Shown here: positions 43,995 through 54,630 of the stretch, piece after piece
Numbering within the stretch: position 1 is the first letter of the stretch
Layout: each line of letters starts with the position of its first letter
Assembly: GCF_036077095.1 (NCBI RefSeq)
Contig: NZ_CP107960.1
Location: forward strand, 2,976,001 to 3,040,000
From: Streptomyces sp. NBC_00376
GTDB lineage: Bacteria; Actinomycetota; Actinomycetes; Streptomycetales; Streptomycetaceae
Direction of reading: 5' to 3'
Length of the DNA: 64,000 nucleotides
Position numbers and translations under genes: made by a program
Notes under the pieces: generated by a model
Database searches by the model: none
What the model was told of the DNA's origin: nothing
Seen by the model: the letters and a program-made list of their open reading frames with translations, nothing else

Positions 43995-44860
43995 CCGTCA
44001 CCGTGAACGCCACGAAGTCCGACGACGGCGTCCTGATCCGCAGACCGGGCCCGCAGGAACTGCATCCGGTACGCACCCACCGCAGGCGCCGCACCCTGGA
44101 GATCGCGCTAGCCGTCGCCGTACCGCTGCTCCTCGTGCTGCTCTGGCAACTGGCCGCCGCACGGTCCTGGATCGACGCCCGGGTCTATCCCGCCCCCTCC
44201 ACCATCCTGGCGGACGGCCTGGACCGGGCGGGCGCCGGTGAACTGTGGCCGGACGTGTGGGCCACGCTCAAGCGGGTCCTGGGCGGCTATGCGATCGGCA
44301 CCGTCGCGGGGTACGCCCTCGGCCTGCTGATGGGCTCGCTCTCCCTCGTACGGGCAGCGCTGGAGCCATTGCTCGACGCCCTGTACGTCGTGCCGAAACT
44401 GGCCCTGCTGCCGGTCTTCCTCAATATGTTCGGCCTCGGTGAGGGACCGCAGATCGCCTTGGTCGCCGCGACCGTCTTCTTCTTCGTCTGGATCTCCACC
44501 ATGGCGGCCGTGCTAGCCGTCCCGGTCGGCCACCGTGACGCCGGTCAGGTCTTCGGCGCCTCGCCCTGGCAGATGTTCCACCATGTGCTGCTTCCCGCCT
44601 CGCTGCCCGCGGTCCTGGTCGGGGCACGGATCGCGGCAGGAGTGGCGGTGCTCGTCATCGTCGCCTCCGAACAGATCGCCGCGGCCGACGGTCTGGGCCA
44701 TCTGATCTTCGACTCCCGGGCGCTGTTCCAGAACGACGTGATGTTCGTCGGCATCGTGTGTGTGGCGGTCCTCGGTGTCGTCTTCTCCGAAGTGGTGCGG
44801 GTCGCCGGACGGCTGCTCACGCCGTGGGCCCCGCGCGACCGCGGCCGCGGTCGGTCCTGA
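43991..44860 (+). CDS. ABC transporter permease (SsuC/TauC type)
   Basis: A 289-residue membrane protein with a cytoplasmic N-terminal tail of about 40 residues and six helices. The permease loop is QVFGASPWQMFHHVLLPASLPAVL. It is the middle gene of an ATPase-permease-binding-protein set. The ATG at 43991 overlaps the ATPase stop. Confidence 0.9.
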   Translation: MTVTVNATKSDDGVLIRRPGPQELHPVRTHRRRRTLEIALAVAVPLLLVLLWQLAAARSWIDARVYPAPSTILADGLDRAGAGELWPDVWATLKRVLGGYAIGTVAGYALGLLMGSLSLVRAALEPLLDALYVVPKLALLPVFLNMFGLGEGPQIALVAATVFFFVWISTMAAVLAVPVGHRDAGQVFGASPWQMFHHVLLPASLPAVLVGARIAAGVAVLVIVASEQIAAADGLGHLIFDSRALFQNDVMFVGIVCVAVLGVVFSEVVRVAGRLLTPWAPRDRGRGRS

Positions 44861-44956
44861 GCGGCTCCCCGCACTCCTCGACGGCCGGGTCCCGAACGGC
44901 TCCCCATGCTCCTCGACTGCCGGTCCCGAACGGCTCTCTCCACGCTCCTCGTACGG
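44856..44956 (+). repeat. Three ~34-bp tandem direct repeats before the binding-protein gene
   Basis: Three degenerate copies begin at about 44856, 44891 and 44925, each built as ...CGAACGGCTC...CTCCTCG... The first overlaps the permease stop and the last leads into the ACGGAGG ribosome-binding site of the next gene. Confidence 0.65.
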
Positions 44957-44963
44957 AGGCACT

Positions 44964-46103
44964 GTGCGTACCCACACCCTTTTCACCCGCACCGCCGTGC
45001 TCGTCACGGCATCCCTGCTCGGCGCGGCAGGCTGCGCCCGGCCGGAGTCCGGCGGCAACGGCCCCGCCGCGCCGCGCACCGTCCGGCCCGTCGCGGGCTG
45101 CGGCGCCGGCAGCTGGACCGACCCGGCCGAACTCGCCCCCGACCGGAAGGCGGCCCGCTGCGACAAGGGCGCCCCGGCTGCCCAGCCACTGGCGAAGCGG
45201 CGGAAGATCACCGTCGCCACCGGCACCCTGAGCGCGGAGTACGTCGCTCCGCTCCAGGTCGCGGTGGCGAAGGGCGAGTTCGCGAAGGAGGGGCTGGACG
45301 TCGAATTGAAGGTGCTTCCCACCCCGGACGCCCTGCCGCTGCTCGCCAAGGGCGACGTGGACGCCCAGTGGGCGGCTCCCGAGGCAGCCGTGATGAACGG
45401 CATCAACGGCGGCTTCGACATCAAGTGGGTCGCGGGGAACTTCTCCCCCGACCCCACTTCCAAGAGCGGCCTGTGGGTGCGCCTCAAGGACGGCGAGAGC
45501 GCCGATCACGTCGAGATGGCGGGCCGGAAGCTCGGCACCATGATCGGCAAGGGCTCCGTCATCGCGTACCCGATGGACACCTCCTTGAAGAAGCACGGCG
45601 GCGGCCTCGACAGGATCAGCTTCCAGCAGCTCGGTTCCGCGGATGTGCTGACCGCACTGCAGAACGGCGGCGTGGACTCCGCCTGGCTGCTCGACCCGAT
45701 CTGGCGCAAGGTGGACGGCGACACGAAATACGCGTTCCTGGGCGGCCAGCCCGTCGGTGAACCGCTCGGCGGTCTGCTCTTCGGCCCGACACTGCTGAAC
45801 AAGGACCCGGACGCGGGTGTCGCCTTTCTCCGCGCCTACATCCGGACGGTGAACACCTACTTCGCCGGGGACTACAAGTCCGATCCCGCGTTCGTCGCCG
45901 AGCTGGCGAAGCTGATGAAGACCGACGAGGCCACGCTGCGGTCGACCCCGTCGATGCGGATGGACTGGGAGATACGGAAAGGCACGACGGACCGGCTGCA
46001 GGAGGCGTACGCCGATTCGGGCGTCTCGAAGGGCGCCCCGGTGCCGGAGTCGAAGGCCGTCGACCGGGCGATGTACTCGGAGGCGGTGGGCCACAAGCTC
46101 TGA
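44964..46103 (+). CDS. ABC transporter substrate-binding lipoprotein (NMT1/SsuA-like)
   Basis: A 379-residue secreted lipoprotein. The signal peptide is VRTHTLFTRTAVLVTASLLG with the modified Cys in AAGCARP. A cysteine-containing linker (VAGCGAGSWTD...) precedes an NMT1/SBP_bac_3-like domain beginning KITVATGTLSAEYVAPLQVA. The family takes up sulfonates, nitrate or thiamine precursors; the ligand is not deducible here. The GTG at 44964 follows ACGGAGG. Confidence 0.88.
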   Translation: MRTHTLFTRTAVLVTASLLGAAGCARPESGGNGPAAPRTVRPVAGCGAGSWTDPAELAPDRKAARCDKGAPAAQPLAKRRKITVATGTLSAEYVAPLQVAVAKGEFAKEGLDVELKVLPTPDALPLLAKGDVDAQWAAPEAAVMNGINGGFDIKWVAGNFSPDPTSKSGLWVRLKDGESADHVEMAGRKLGTMIGKGSVIAYPMDTSLKKHGGGLDRISFQQLGSADVLTALQNGGVDSAWLLDPIWRKVDGDTKYAFLGGQPVGEPLGGLLFGPTLLNKDPDAGVAFLRAYIRTVNTYFAGDYKSDPAFVAELAKLMKTDEATLRSTPSMRMDWEIRKGTTDRLQEAYADSGVSKGAPVPESKAVDRAMYSEAVGHKL

Positions 46104-46121
46104 CCCGCGCACGGCGCATGC

Positions 46122-46160
46122 ACAGAAGGCCGGATCCTCTGAAAGGATCCGGCCTTCTGT
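46122..46160. terminator. Terminator shared by ABC operon and tRNA-fMet
   Basis: A 17-bp perfect stem (46122-46138 with 46144-46160) with loop CTGAA, between the convergent binding-protein gene and tRNA gene. Confidence 0.8.
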
Positions 46161-46166
46161 CTTCAG

Positions 46167-46240
46167 TAGCGGGGACAGGATTTGAACCTGCGACCTCTGG
46201 GTTATGAGCCCAGCGAGCTACCGAGCTGCTCCACCCCGCG
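46167..46240 (-). tRNA. tRNA-fMet (anticodon CAT), copy 1
   Basis: A 74-base cloverleaf on the minus strand starting CGCGGGGTGGAGCAGCTCGG. It has initiator marks: an unpaired first base (C1 opposite U72) and three G-C pairs in the anticodon stem (GGGCTCATAACCC). The T loop is GGTTCAAATCC. CCA is not encoded. Identical to the copy at 48666. Confidence 0.96.
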
Positions 46241-46341
46241 TCGTTGTGTTTAGAACTGTACGTCACCGCTGCCGACCAGCGCAAATCGATTCCGGGGGCG
46301 CCAGGGGTGCCCCACCCCCGGCGCCCCGGCCGGCTTCTGCC

Positions 46342-48453
46342 CTACGCGGTCAGCTCCTGGTGCAGCGCCTCCCGCAGCCGGGCCGCCCGCTCGGCGACCT
46401 CCGCCGGGCCCAGCTCGACCGCCCGCGCGCACCAGCGCTGCCCCTCGGTGAGCTCGCCCCGGCGGGCGGCCAGCAGGGCGAGGCGCAGGGCCGCCCGCCC
46501 GTGCCCGTCGTTCGCGGCCCGGCTCCACCACAGCGCGGCCTCGCGCTCACTGCCCTCGCGGGCGAGCAGCAGCCCGAGGTTGAAGGCGCCGTTGCGGCTG
46601 CCCGACTCGGCGGCCTCGCGGTACCAGCGGGCGGCGCTGTCCACGTCGCCCCGGGCCGCCGCGAGCATTCCGACCCGTACCTGGGCGCGGCGGTGCCCCT
46701 GCTCGGCGGCCCGCTCGTACCACTCCTCGCACTCGGTCTTCTCCGGCATCGGCTCCCCGAGCGCGGGGGGCCCGGGTGGCGGCTGCCGCGAGTCCAGCAC
46801 CCCGGCCAGCCGGAAGGCGGCCTCCGCGCTGCCGCCGCCCGCCGCACAGCGCAGATGGCGCTCCGCCTCCTGCTCCTCGCCCTGGTGCAGCAGGGCCATG
46901 CCGACCTGGAGGGCGGCCTCGGTGTGGCCGGCCGCCGCGGCACGCTCGTACCAGACCAGTGCCGCACGGTCCTCGTCGCGCCCGGCGTACAGGATGCCGA
47001 GGTTGAACGCCGCGTCGACGCTGCCCGCCTCGGCCGCCTTGGAGAACCAGGGCTCGGCGCCGGTCGCGTCGCCCGCCTGGAGCAGGAGCACGGCCAGTGC
47101 GTTGGCGGCCTCGCGGTGGCCCGCGTACGCGGCGCGGCGGTACCACTGCTCGGCCTGCGGCGTACGGTCCTGGGCCGCGCAGAGCAGGCCGAGGTTGTAG
47201 GCACCGTTGACGTCGCCCGCGTCCATCGCGGCGCGGTACCAGCGCTCGGCGGTCTGTTGTTCGCCACGGGCCGCGTGCAGGGCGCCCAGGGCGTTGGCGG
47301 CGTTCCCGTCGCCGTCCTGGGCCGCGCGAAGCCACCACACGGCGGCGCTCTCCTCGTCGCCCGCGTCACGCAGCAGGAAGCCGAGCGCGCAGGCTGCGCG
47401 CGCCTCGCCCGCCTTCGCGGAGATGAGGTACCAGCGGCCGGCCTCCTTGGGCTCGCCGCGCTGTTCGAGGATGGCGCCGAGGTGCAGAGCGGCACGCCGG
47501 TGGCCGCGCGCGGCGGCCTGCCGGTACCACTGCTCGGCCTCGCCCACCCGTCCCGTCGCCGGACCCGCGACCGGGCCGTCGTCCCTGCGTGCCACGGGCC
47601 GGCCGGTCGCGCCGGGGCGGTCACCGGCGCCGGGGCCAAGACCGGGGCGGCCGAAGGCGTCGTGCGGGTCGTCGGCGGCGTTGCGGTCCAGCATGCGCGC
47701 GAGGCGGTACGCGGCCTCCCGGTGCCCCTGCTCGGCGGCGGCGCGCAGCCAGCGCTCCGCGCCGACGTCGCTGCGGTGTTCCAGCAGGTCGGCCAGGGCG
47801 TACGCGCCCAGCGCATGACCCCGCTCGGCGGACTGCCTCAGCCAGTACTCGGCGCCGGGCTCGTCGCCGCGCTCGCGGTAGTGGCGGCCCAGCGCGTGCG
47901 CGGCGGCGGCGGACCCCGCGACGGCGGCGATGCGCCACCAGCCGGCCGCGTCGTCGATGTATCCGCGCTGGTGGAGCAGGACACCCAGGTTGTTGGCCGC
48001 GGCCCGGTCGCCGTCCGCGGTGGCCCCGCGCAGATAGGGCTCCGCGCCGTCCAGGTCGCCGCGGCGCAGCAGCAGGGCGCCGAGGACGCTCATCGACGCG
48101 GTGTCCCCGGCATCGGCGGCACGACGGTGCCGCGCCTCGCTCTCGGCGCTCTCCGGGCTCTCGGCGCTGCCGGGGGCCTCCGTGGCCCCGGTGTTCCCGT
48201 CGCCCACGGCGCTTCCCGTGTTCTCTGTGAACTCCGTGCTCTCGACGGTCGCGGCACACCCCGCAGTCTCGGCAGTTTCGGTCGCCTTGATGATCTCAGG
48301 TGTCTCGGGTGTCCCAGGTGTGTCAGTGGTCTCGTTGCTCTCCGTGGCGGAAACGCCAAAAGCCGCATTCGCCGCGTTCTCTGACCGATGAACGCGACGC
48401 TGCACAAACCGCCCTGTCTCCAACAGAGTTGCCCTGTCCCCCATAAATACCAT
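46342..48453 (-). CDS. Sel1/TPR-like repeat protein
   Basis: A 703-residue cytoplasmic protein built almost wholly of Sel1-type helical repeats of about 36 residues. Each has a pattern such as AAxxLGxLL...G....A..WxRRAAxxGH. A Thr/Glu-rich, low-complexity segment (about residues 30-110) precedes the repeats, and a Pro/Gly/Asp-rich insertion near residue 275 interrupts them. Such proteins are scaffolds; the partner is unknown. The ATG at 48453 (MVFMGDRATLLE) is chosen; 48444 and 48480 are alternatives. It lies between two identical tRNA-fMet genes. Confidence 0.85.
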   Translation of the reverse strand: MVFMGDRATLLETGRFVQRRVHRSENAANAAFGVSATESNETTDTPGTPETPEIIKATETAETAGCAATVESTEFTENTGSAVGDGNTGATEAPGSAESPESAESEARHRRAADAGDTASMSVLGALLLRRGDLDGAEPYLRGATADGDRAAANNLGVLLHQRGYIDDAAGWWRIAAVAGSAAAAHALGRHYRERGDEPGAEYWLRQSAERGHALGAYALADLLEHRSDVGAERWLRAAAEQGHREAAYRLARMLDRNAADDPHDAFGRPGLGPGAGDRPGATGRPVARRDDGPVAGPATGRVGEAEQWYRQAAARGHRRAALHLGAILEQRGEPKEAGRWYLISAKAGEARAACALGFLLRDAGDEESAAVWWLRAAQDGDGNAANALGALHAARGEQQTAERWYRAAMDAGDVNGAYNLGLLCAAQDRTPQAEQWYRRAAYAGHREAANALAVLLLQAGDATGAEPWFSKAAEAGSVDAAFNLGILYAGRDEDRAALVWYERAAAAGHTEAALQVGMALLHQGEEQEAERHLRCAAGGGSAEAAFRLAGVLDSRQPPPGPPALGEPMPEKTECEEWYERAAEQGHRRAQVRVGMLAAARGDVDSAARWYREAAESGSRNGAFNLGLLLAREGSEREAALWWSRAANDGHGRAALRLALLAARRGELTEGQRWCARAVELGPAEVAERAARLREALHQELTA

Positions 48454-48623
48454 CGCGCACCGCCTGCCACCCGCGTACACCTGGTATAGCGCGGCCAGTT
48501 AGGTCACTTCAGCGTTTTGTCGACATGCCCACAGAGAGATAAGTCAAACACGTCCGGAGCCAACTCGTGCCCCGCGAACCGCACTTCACGCACCTTGCGC
48601 AAGAAAGTCGCCGCGACACGACG

Positions 48624-48655
48624 AAGGCCCGGATCCTCGAAAGGATCCGGGCCTT
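48624..48655 (-). terminator. Terminator of second tRNA-fMet
   Basis: A 14-bp perfect stem (48624-48637 with 48642-48655) and CGAA loop, 10 bases from the tRNA 3' end. It resembles the hairpin after the first copy. Confidence 0.75.
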
Positions 48656-48665
48656 GGTCTTTCAG

Positions 48666-48739
48666 TAGCGGGGACAGGATTTGAACCTGCGACCTCTGGG
48701 TTATGAGCCCAGCGAGCTACCGAGCTGCTCCACCCCGCG
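48666..48739 (-). tRNA. tRNA-fMet (anticodon CAT), copy 2
   Basis: A 74-base sequence identical to the copy at 46167-46240, same strand, with the same initiator features. Short flanks are also alike (CGCGTCGTTGTG before the 5' end and ACT after the 3' end). Confidence 0.96.
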
Positions 48740-48791
48740 TCGTTGTGGTGAAACCGTACCACGACGCGGGGGTGAGCCTTTACCGGGTTAT

Positions 48792-51779
48792 TCAGCCACC
48801 ACTGTCAGCGCCGGATGGTTTGCCTTCCTTGTCGGCACCATCCGCCTTGTCCGGCCTATCCGCCTTGTCCGCACTGCTCGCGTTGCTCGCGCCGTTCCCG
48901 CCGCTCGCGTTGTTCGCGCTGCCCGACTTGGGCTGGGCGGCCGCCGCACGCTGGAGCGCGTCCTGCAGATCCGCCTGGGCCTTGCCGTAGGCGGCCCAGT
49001 CCTGGTCCTTGAGGGCCGCCTCGCCCTCCGAGTAGGCCTTCTGCGCATCCGCGATCGCCTTCTTCAGCGCCGCGTCACCGGTGGCCGGCGGCTCCGTGGT
49101 GCCCGGGGGTCTGGTGGTTTCCGGCGGGGTGGTGCCGGAGTCCGTCACCCCGAAGACCGCGTTGAGCGCCTCCCCGAGGCTGTTCTCGAAGACGGTCTTC
49201 GACCCGTACGAGGCGGCGACCTTGCGCAGCAGCGGATAGTTCTGCGTGCCACCGCGCGTGTACACCGGCTCGATGTAGAGGAAGCCCCCCTCCAACGGCA
49301 CGGTCAGCAGGTTGCCGTACTCGATGTCGGAGTCGGTTCCCTTCAGGTTCCTCACGAACTCGGCGACGTCGTCGTTGCCGTTGAGCTCGCTCTGTACCTG
49401 GCCTGGGCCCTTCACCGTGGTGGTGACTCTCAGCAGTCTTATCGTGCCGTAGTCCTTGCTGGCCGCATCGGCGTCCACCGCCATGAACGCCCCGAGGTCG
49501 GGCCGCCCCTTCGGCGTGAAGGTCGTCGTCAGCGAGAACTTCTGAGCCGTCTGGTCCGGCATCTTTATGCTCAGGTAGTACGGCGGGACCGCACCGGACT
49601 CCTTGTTGGTCGGGTCGTCCGGGACCTGCCACGCGTCACTGCCGCTGTAGAACTGCGCGGGGTTCGTGACGTGGTAGCGGGTGAGCAGTTCGCGCTGCAC
49701 CTTGAACAGGTCCTGCGGGTAGCGCAGGTGGTCCATGAGCTCCTGCGGGATGTCCGCCCTGGGCTCCACCGTCCCGGGGAACGCCTTGCGCCAGGTCTTG
49801 AGGACCGGGTCCTGGGTGTCCCACTCGTAGAGCTTGACCTTGCCGTCGTAGGCGTCGACGGTGGCCTTCACCGAGTTGCGGATGTAGTTGACCTGGTTCT
49901 GCTGGGCGACGACCGCACGCTGGTTGGTGGTCAGCGAGTCGGCCGTGGTGTCACCGAGCGTCGTACGGGAGGCGTACGGGTAGCCGTTGGTGGTGGTGTA
50001 CGCGTCGACGACCCACTGGATGCGGCCGTTCACCACGGCCGGGTAGGCGTCGCCGTCGATGGTCAGCCACGGGGCGACCGCCTCGACGCGCTCCTTGGGC
50101 GTGCGGTTGTAGAGAATCCGCGAGCCCTCGCCGATGGCCCCCGAGTAGAGGATCTGCGGCTCACTGAACGAGACGGCGTACGCGGCGCGGTTGAACGCGT
50201 TGGAGAGACTGACCCCGCTGTCGCCCTTGTAGCTGGTGGTCTTCTCGCCGTCCTCCTCGTAGTCGAGCTCCTTCTGGGGCCCGCCGACGATGGAGTACTG
50301 CTCGGTCTTCTCGCCGTAGTAGATCTGCTGCTCGTACTTGCCGAGATCACCCGACGTCGGCAGGCCGGACTCGGTGAAGTCCGGGGAACCCTTCGGGTTC
50401 TTGCCCGTCGTCGTGCCGCGGGCCGCGATGGCGCCGTAGCCGTGGGTGTAGGTGAAGTGGTCGTTGATCCAGTTGCGCTTGGGGATGCCGTCGAGGTTGA
50501 GCTCGCGCAGACCGATGACCGTGTCCTGGTCCTTGCCGGCGGCGTCCTTGTAGCGGTCGACGTCCAGCGTCTTGGGGAACTGGTAGTAGTTCCTCTTCTG
50601 CTGGAGCTGCTGGAAGGCCGGGGAGACGACGTTGGGGTCCATCACCCGGTAGCTGGCCGCCTCGTTCGCGCTGGCGCGAAGCTTGGCGTCGTCGTCCGTC
50701 GTGCTCTTGCCGGAGTAGTCGTCGACCTGCGCGTCGTCGATGTCGTAGGCGTCACGCGTCGCTTCGATGTTCTTCCGGATGAACGGGGCTTCCTTGGCCT
50801 GCTCGTTCGGCTGGACCTGGAACTTCTGCACGATCGCCGGGTACAGCCCGCCGATCAGGATCGCCGAGAGCACCATCAGGCCGAAGCCGATCACCGGGAG
50901 CTGCCAGGTACGGCGCCAGAGCGTCGCGAAGAACAGCACGGCGCAGATCGCGGCGATGCAGAACAGGATGGTCTTCGCCGGCAGATAGGCGTTGGCGTCG
51001 ACGTACCGCAGCCCCGTCCAGTTGTCCGTGGCCTTGAAGTCGCTGGACTTCACGGCCAGGCCGTACCGGTCGAGCCAGTACGCCACGGCCTTCAGCGAGA
51101 CGAAGACGCCGAGCAGCACCGACAGATGGCCGGTGGCCGCGCCGGTCGCCCGCGCTCCGGGGCTGGTGATGCGCAGCCCGCCGTACAGATAGTGGGTCAT
51201 CGCGGCGGCGATCAGCGAGAGCACCGTGGCCGCGAAGCCGAAGCCCAGCAGGAAGCGGTACCAGGGCAGATCGAAGGCGTAGAAGGACACGTCCAGATGG
51301 AACTGGGGGTCCTTCTGCCCGAACGCGACGCCGTTCACATACATCAGCCAGGTACGCCACTGGCCGGAGGCGGATGCTCCGGCGATCAGACCGACGAGCG
51401 CGGTGATCGCGAGCAGCACCCACTTCTTGTGCGGGGCGAGACTCATCCGGTAGCGGTCCAGGCTCTGCTGTTCCAGGGACATCGCGCTCAGCGGCGGCCG
51501 GAGCCGGTGCGCGAGCCAGATGTTCAGGCCGACGGCGACAGCCATCAGCAGTCCGAAAACAAGGAACAGCCCGATCTTGGTCCACAGGGTGGTGGTGAAG
51601 ACGGACGAATAATCGACCGACCGGTACCACAGCCAGTCAGTCCAGAACCCGGCGAACATGACGAACGCCATGGCGAGAACCGCCAGGACGCCCAATGTCA
51701 TGAGCAGGGTACGGGCACGCCGGGACGGGCGGCCGACTCTGATCCGTGGCCCGGTCGGGCCTCCGCCGCGGTCCGGCAT
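48792..51779 (-). CDS. UPF0182 family large membrane protein
   Basis: A protein of about 995 residues. Seven membrane helices lie within roughly the first 330 residues, followed by a large domain of about 580 residues, probably extracytoplasmic, and a Pro/Thr then Ala/Asn/Ser-rich tail ([25 protein letters not shown]). The family is conserved in actinobacteria and its function is not established. The ATG at 51779 ([12 protein letters not shown]) is preferred; a GTG at 51800 is in frame. Monocistronic, divergent from the PPA1309 gene. Confidence 0.92.
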   Translation of the reverse strand: MPDRGGGPTGPRIRVGRPSRRARTLLMTLGVLAVLAMAFVMFAGFWTDWLWYRSVDYSSVFTTTLWTKIGLFLVFGLLMAVAVGLNIWLAHRLRPPLSAMSLEQQSLDRYRMSLAPHKKWVLLAITALVGLIAGASASGQWRTWLMYVNGVAFGQKDPQFHLDVSFYAFDLPWYRFLLGFGFAATVLSLIAAAMTHYLYGGLRITSPGARATGAATGHLSVLLGVFVSLKAVAYWLDRYGLAVKSSDFKATDNWTGLRYVDANAYLPAKTILFCIAAICAVLFFATLWRRTWQLPVIGFGLMVLSAILIGGLYPAIVQKFQVQPNEQAKEAPFIRKNIEATRDAYDIDDAQVDDYSGKSTTDDDAKLRASANEAASYRVMDPNVVSPAFQQLQQKRNYYQFPKTLDVDRYKDAAGKDQDTVIGLRELNLDGIPKRNWINDHFTYTHGYGAIAARGTTTGKNPKGSPDFTESGLPTSGDLGKYEQQIYYGEKTEQYSIVGGPQKELDYEEDGEKTTSYKGDSGVSLSNAFNRAAYAVSFSEPQILYSGAIGEGSRILYNRTPKERVEAVAPWLTIDGDAYPAVVNGRIQWVVDAYTTTNGYPYASRTTLGDTTADSLTTNQRAVVAQQNQVNYIRNSVKATVDAYDGKVKLYEWDTQDPVLKTWRKAFPGTVEPRADIPQELMDHLRYPQDLFKVQRELLTRYHVTNPAQFYSGSDAWQVPDDPTNKESGAVPPYYLSIKMPDQTAQKFSLTTTFTPKGRPDLGAFMAVDADAASKDYGTIRLLRVTTTVKGPGQVQSELNGNDDVAEFVRNLKGTDSDIEYGNLLTVPLEGGFLYIEPVYTRGGTQNYPLLRKVAASYGSKTVFENSLGEALNAVFGVTDSGTTPPETTRPPGTTEPPATGDAALKKAIADAQKAYSEGEAALKDQDWAAYGKAQADLQDALQRAAAAQPKSGSANNASGGNGASNASSADKADRPDKADGADKEGKPSGADSGG

Positions 51780-51916
51780 CTGGAAAGCCAACGTGCGCAC
51801 CTCGAAGTTCGCGGGTCGTGTGAAGCGGGCCCAGCGATCGTAGAGCCCACCTATGCAACTTACTGAGGCTTTACCTAGTTCCCGTTCCCGGGGCGGAAGG
51901 AGGCAGGATATTGACC

Positions 51917-52477
51917 ATGCCCAACGTTTCTCCCTCAGGCCCTCCGATGGCCGCCAGCCCGCTCACCGTCGCCGTGCTCGAAATCGACGAGTACATCTCC
52001 GGCCTCGGCTGGGACCAGCCGGCCCGGCTCTTCGCCCTGGTCGACACCGCCAAGCTGCGGGTCCAGGAGCCTGGTCTCGCCGCCCAGCTCGGGCTGGACA
52101 GCGCCGAATCCCCGACTTCCTCCCTGACCCCCATCGAGCAGGACGAGCTGCCGCCGGGCACCGCCCTGGACGAGTTCCTCGCCACGATCGCCTGGCCCGA
52201 CGCGGTGATCGGATGCGCGATGACGGTGGAGCGGCTGATGCTCCCGCCGTCCGCCGAGTCCTCCGTGCCCGAGGGGCTGAGCGACGCGCAGCTGACCAAG
52301 TGGGTCGCCAAGCACCCGGAGCGCCAGGAGGTACGGATGACCGTGGCGGTCCTGCGGGACGGTACGCGTGAGTCGGCCGTACGGCTGCGTGCGAAGGACA
52401 CCCCGAGCGAGGTGCGGACCGGCGCCGGTCTGGTGCCCGGCCTTGCCGACGCCCTGGCCGCGACCTTCGAGGCCTGA
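51917..52477 (+). CDS. PPA1309 family protein
   Basis: A 186-residue soluble protein of an actinobacterial conserved family with no known activity. Recognisable segments are [24 protein letters not shown] and [23 protein letters not shown] sits 13 bases before the ATG at 51917 but only seven before an in-frame TTG at 51911, so the real start may be TTG (two residues longer). Confidence 0.85.
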   Translation: MPNVSPSGPPMAASPLTVAVLEIDEYISGLGWDQPARLFALVDTAKLRVQEPGLAAQLGLDSAESPTSSLTPIEQDELPPGTALDEFLATIAWPDAVIGCAMTVERLMLPPSAESSVPEGLSDAQLTKWVAKHPERQEVRMTVAVLRDGTRESAVRLRAKDTPSEVRTGAGLVPGLADALAATFEA

Positions 52478-52517
52478 CCGAGCGGCCCTGATCGCGTCTC
52501 CCCCGCGGGGGGCGCGG

Positions 52518-53606
52518 TCAGCCTGCCGAGCAGCTCGGCAGCCCGGCCGTGTCCCCCGCCTTGATCTTCTCCAGCGACTTCTTCGCGTCGTCGATCGTCT
52601 TCACCCTCACCAGCGTGAGTCCGCTCGGGATGTCGGAGGCGGCGGCCTTGCAGTTCTCGTCCGGCGTCAGGAAGTACCTGGCGCCGGCGTTGCGCGCGCC
52701 GACCAGCTTCATGTTGATGCCGCCGATCGGGCCGACCTTGCCCTTGTCGTCGATCGTGCCGGTGCCCGCGATGAACTTGCCGCCCGTGAGCTTGCCGGGC
52801 GTCAGCTTGTCGATGATGCCCAGCGAGAACATCAGACCGGCGCTCGGGCCGCCGACATCGGCGAGCTTGATGTCGATCCGGAAGGGGAACGTGTGGTCCG
52901 TCCCGGCCTGGATGCCGACGATCGCGCGGTCCTCCTTGGGTGCCTTCGCGGTGGTGATGACGATCTTCCGGCTGCCCTCGGGCTCCTTGCCCGCCTTCTC
53001 GGCCGCCTGTGCCGTCCGGGCCGGGATGATCGTGAAGGTGACCTTCTCGCCGGGGTCGTGGCGGGTGACGAGCTTCGCGACGTCCTCGGGCTGCTCGACG
53101 GGCGCGCCGTCGACCTGCTTGATCACGTCGCCCGCGTGCAGCTTGCCCTGGGCGGGGCTGCCCTTGACGACCGTGGAGACCACGACGCGCGACGCCACCG
53201 GGATCTTCAGCTCGGTCAGCGCGGCGACCTTGGCGCTCTCCTGGGACTGGCTGAACTCCTCGGCGTTCTCCTGCGTCGACTCCTGCTCGGTCTTGCCGTC
53301 GGGGTAGAGCGTGTCGTGCGGTACGACCACGCTGTCGTGGGCCAGCCAGCCGTAGACGGACTCGACGAGATTCATGTTGTAGTCGGCACCGGTGACTCTG
53401 ACCGTCGTCATATTGAGGTTGCCGGACGTCGGGTACGTCTTGTGCCCGGAAATCTGCAGGACGGGTTCGCCGTCGACCTCGCCGAGGGTGTTCACCGTCG
53501 GCCCGGGAGACATCTCCGAATACGGCACTTTGATCAGCACGCCTGCGCAGAGCAGCGCGATGAGGATCAGGGTGGAGGCGAGCATCGTCGCGGTGCGGCG
53601 TGGCAT
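52518..53606 (-). CDS. PDZ/Lon-like serine protease (YlbL family)
   Basis: A 362-residue membrane-anchored protease. One N-terminal helix (about residues 8-26), a PDZ domain (about 160-220, VVVSTVVKGSPAQGKLHAGD) and a C-terminal Lon-type catalytic domain. The Ser-Lys dyad is in GGPSAGLMF and GGINMKLVGAR. YlbL proteins act at the outer face of the membrane; substrates in Streptomyces are unknown. The ATG at 53606 is followed by MPRRTATMLAST. Confidence 0.92.
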   Translation of the reverse strand: MPRRTATMLASTLILIALLCAGVLIKVPYSEMSPGPTVNTLGEVDGEPVLQISGHKTYPTSGNLNMTTVRVTGADYNMNLVESVYGWLAHDSVVVPHDTLYPDGKTEQESTQENAEEFSQSQESAKVAALTELKIPVASRVVVSTVVKGSPAQGKLHAGDVIKQVDGAPVEQPEDVAKLVTRHDPGEKVTFTIIPARTAQAAEKAGKEPEGSRKIVITTAKAPKEDRAIVGIQAGTDHTFPFRIDIKLADVGGPSAGLMFSLGIIDKLTPGKLTGGKFIAGTGTIDDKGKVGPIGGINMKLVGARNAGARYFLTPDENCKAAASDIPSGLTLVRVKTIDDAKKSLEKIKAGDTAGLPSCSAG

Positions 53607-53749
53607 GGAACGACAGTACGGGAAGGGTCTGTCAGTGCACCGTCGGGGCCGGTCCGTACGGGGCGGGGAGCCGGGCGCGGGCTGCGCCGGAGGGCGTCGG
53701 CAGTCGGAGCCGCGATACGGATTGGCAACTGCGTACGCGCGAGAAGTTG

Positions 53750-53920
53750 TCAGGCGACATCGGAACCGGAGTGCGGCTTTTCCATCGCCTCACGGAACCT
53801 GGCATAGCCGGCGAGTTCGGAGACATCGCCGGTCGTTCGATTACGGGCGGCCCAGCTTCCCCATATCGCAGCGCCGAGCGCAGCGAAAAGCGGAATCAGC
53901 AACCAGGCAAGTGCTGCCAT
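53750..53920 (-). CDS. Small membrane protein, 56 aa
   Basis: A short gene reading MAALAWLLIPLFAALGAAIW, one membrane helix, then a polar tail (WAARNRTTGDVSELAGYARF...) ending in Ser-Asp-Val-Ala. GGGAGGT lies six bases before the ATG at 53920. Codons have G/C third positions and the product is amphipathic in a sensible way, so I consider it real. It lies between the YlbL-type protease gene and moaE on the same strand and may be cotranscribed with the protease. Function unknown. Confidence 0.75.
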   Translation of the reverse strand: MAALAWLLIPLFAALGAAIWGSWAARNRTTGDVSELAGYARFREAMEKPHSGSDVA

Positions 53921-54048
53921 TACGACCTCCCTACCCCATGAGCGACCGCAACTGACCGATCAGCAGATTAACCGTCTGGACAACCAACGCTCACGGCAGG
54001 GGTGGGGTTACGCAAATCGGTCCGGACGGCCTCCTGGCCGACTTGCGC

Positions 54049-54510
<462 letters not shown>

Positions 54511-54630
54511 GGGCCCATGGTGCCGTACGGCGCCGACAAGCCGGAATAGCGCTTTCCACCGGCGGGCCGCCCCCGGCCTTGGAGCCTTCTACAGAAGGCA
54601 CCGCTCGGACGGGCTCCCGCCGGGCGGCCC

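Noticed and set aside
46342..48453. CRISPR-like or minisatellite repeat suggested by the regular pattern in the Sel1 gene
   Set aside because: The period is about 108 bases and follows codon-level helical repeats of a Sel1 protein, not identical DNA repeats with spacers.
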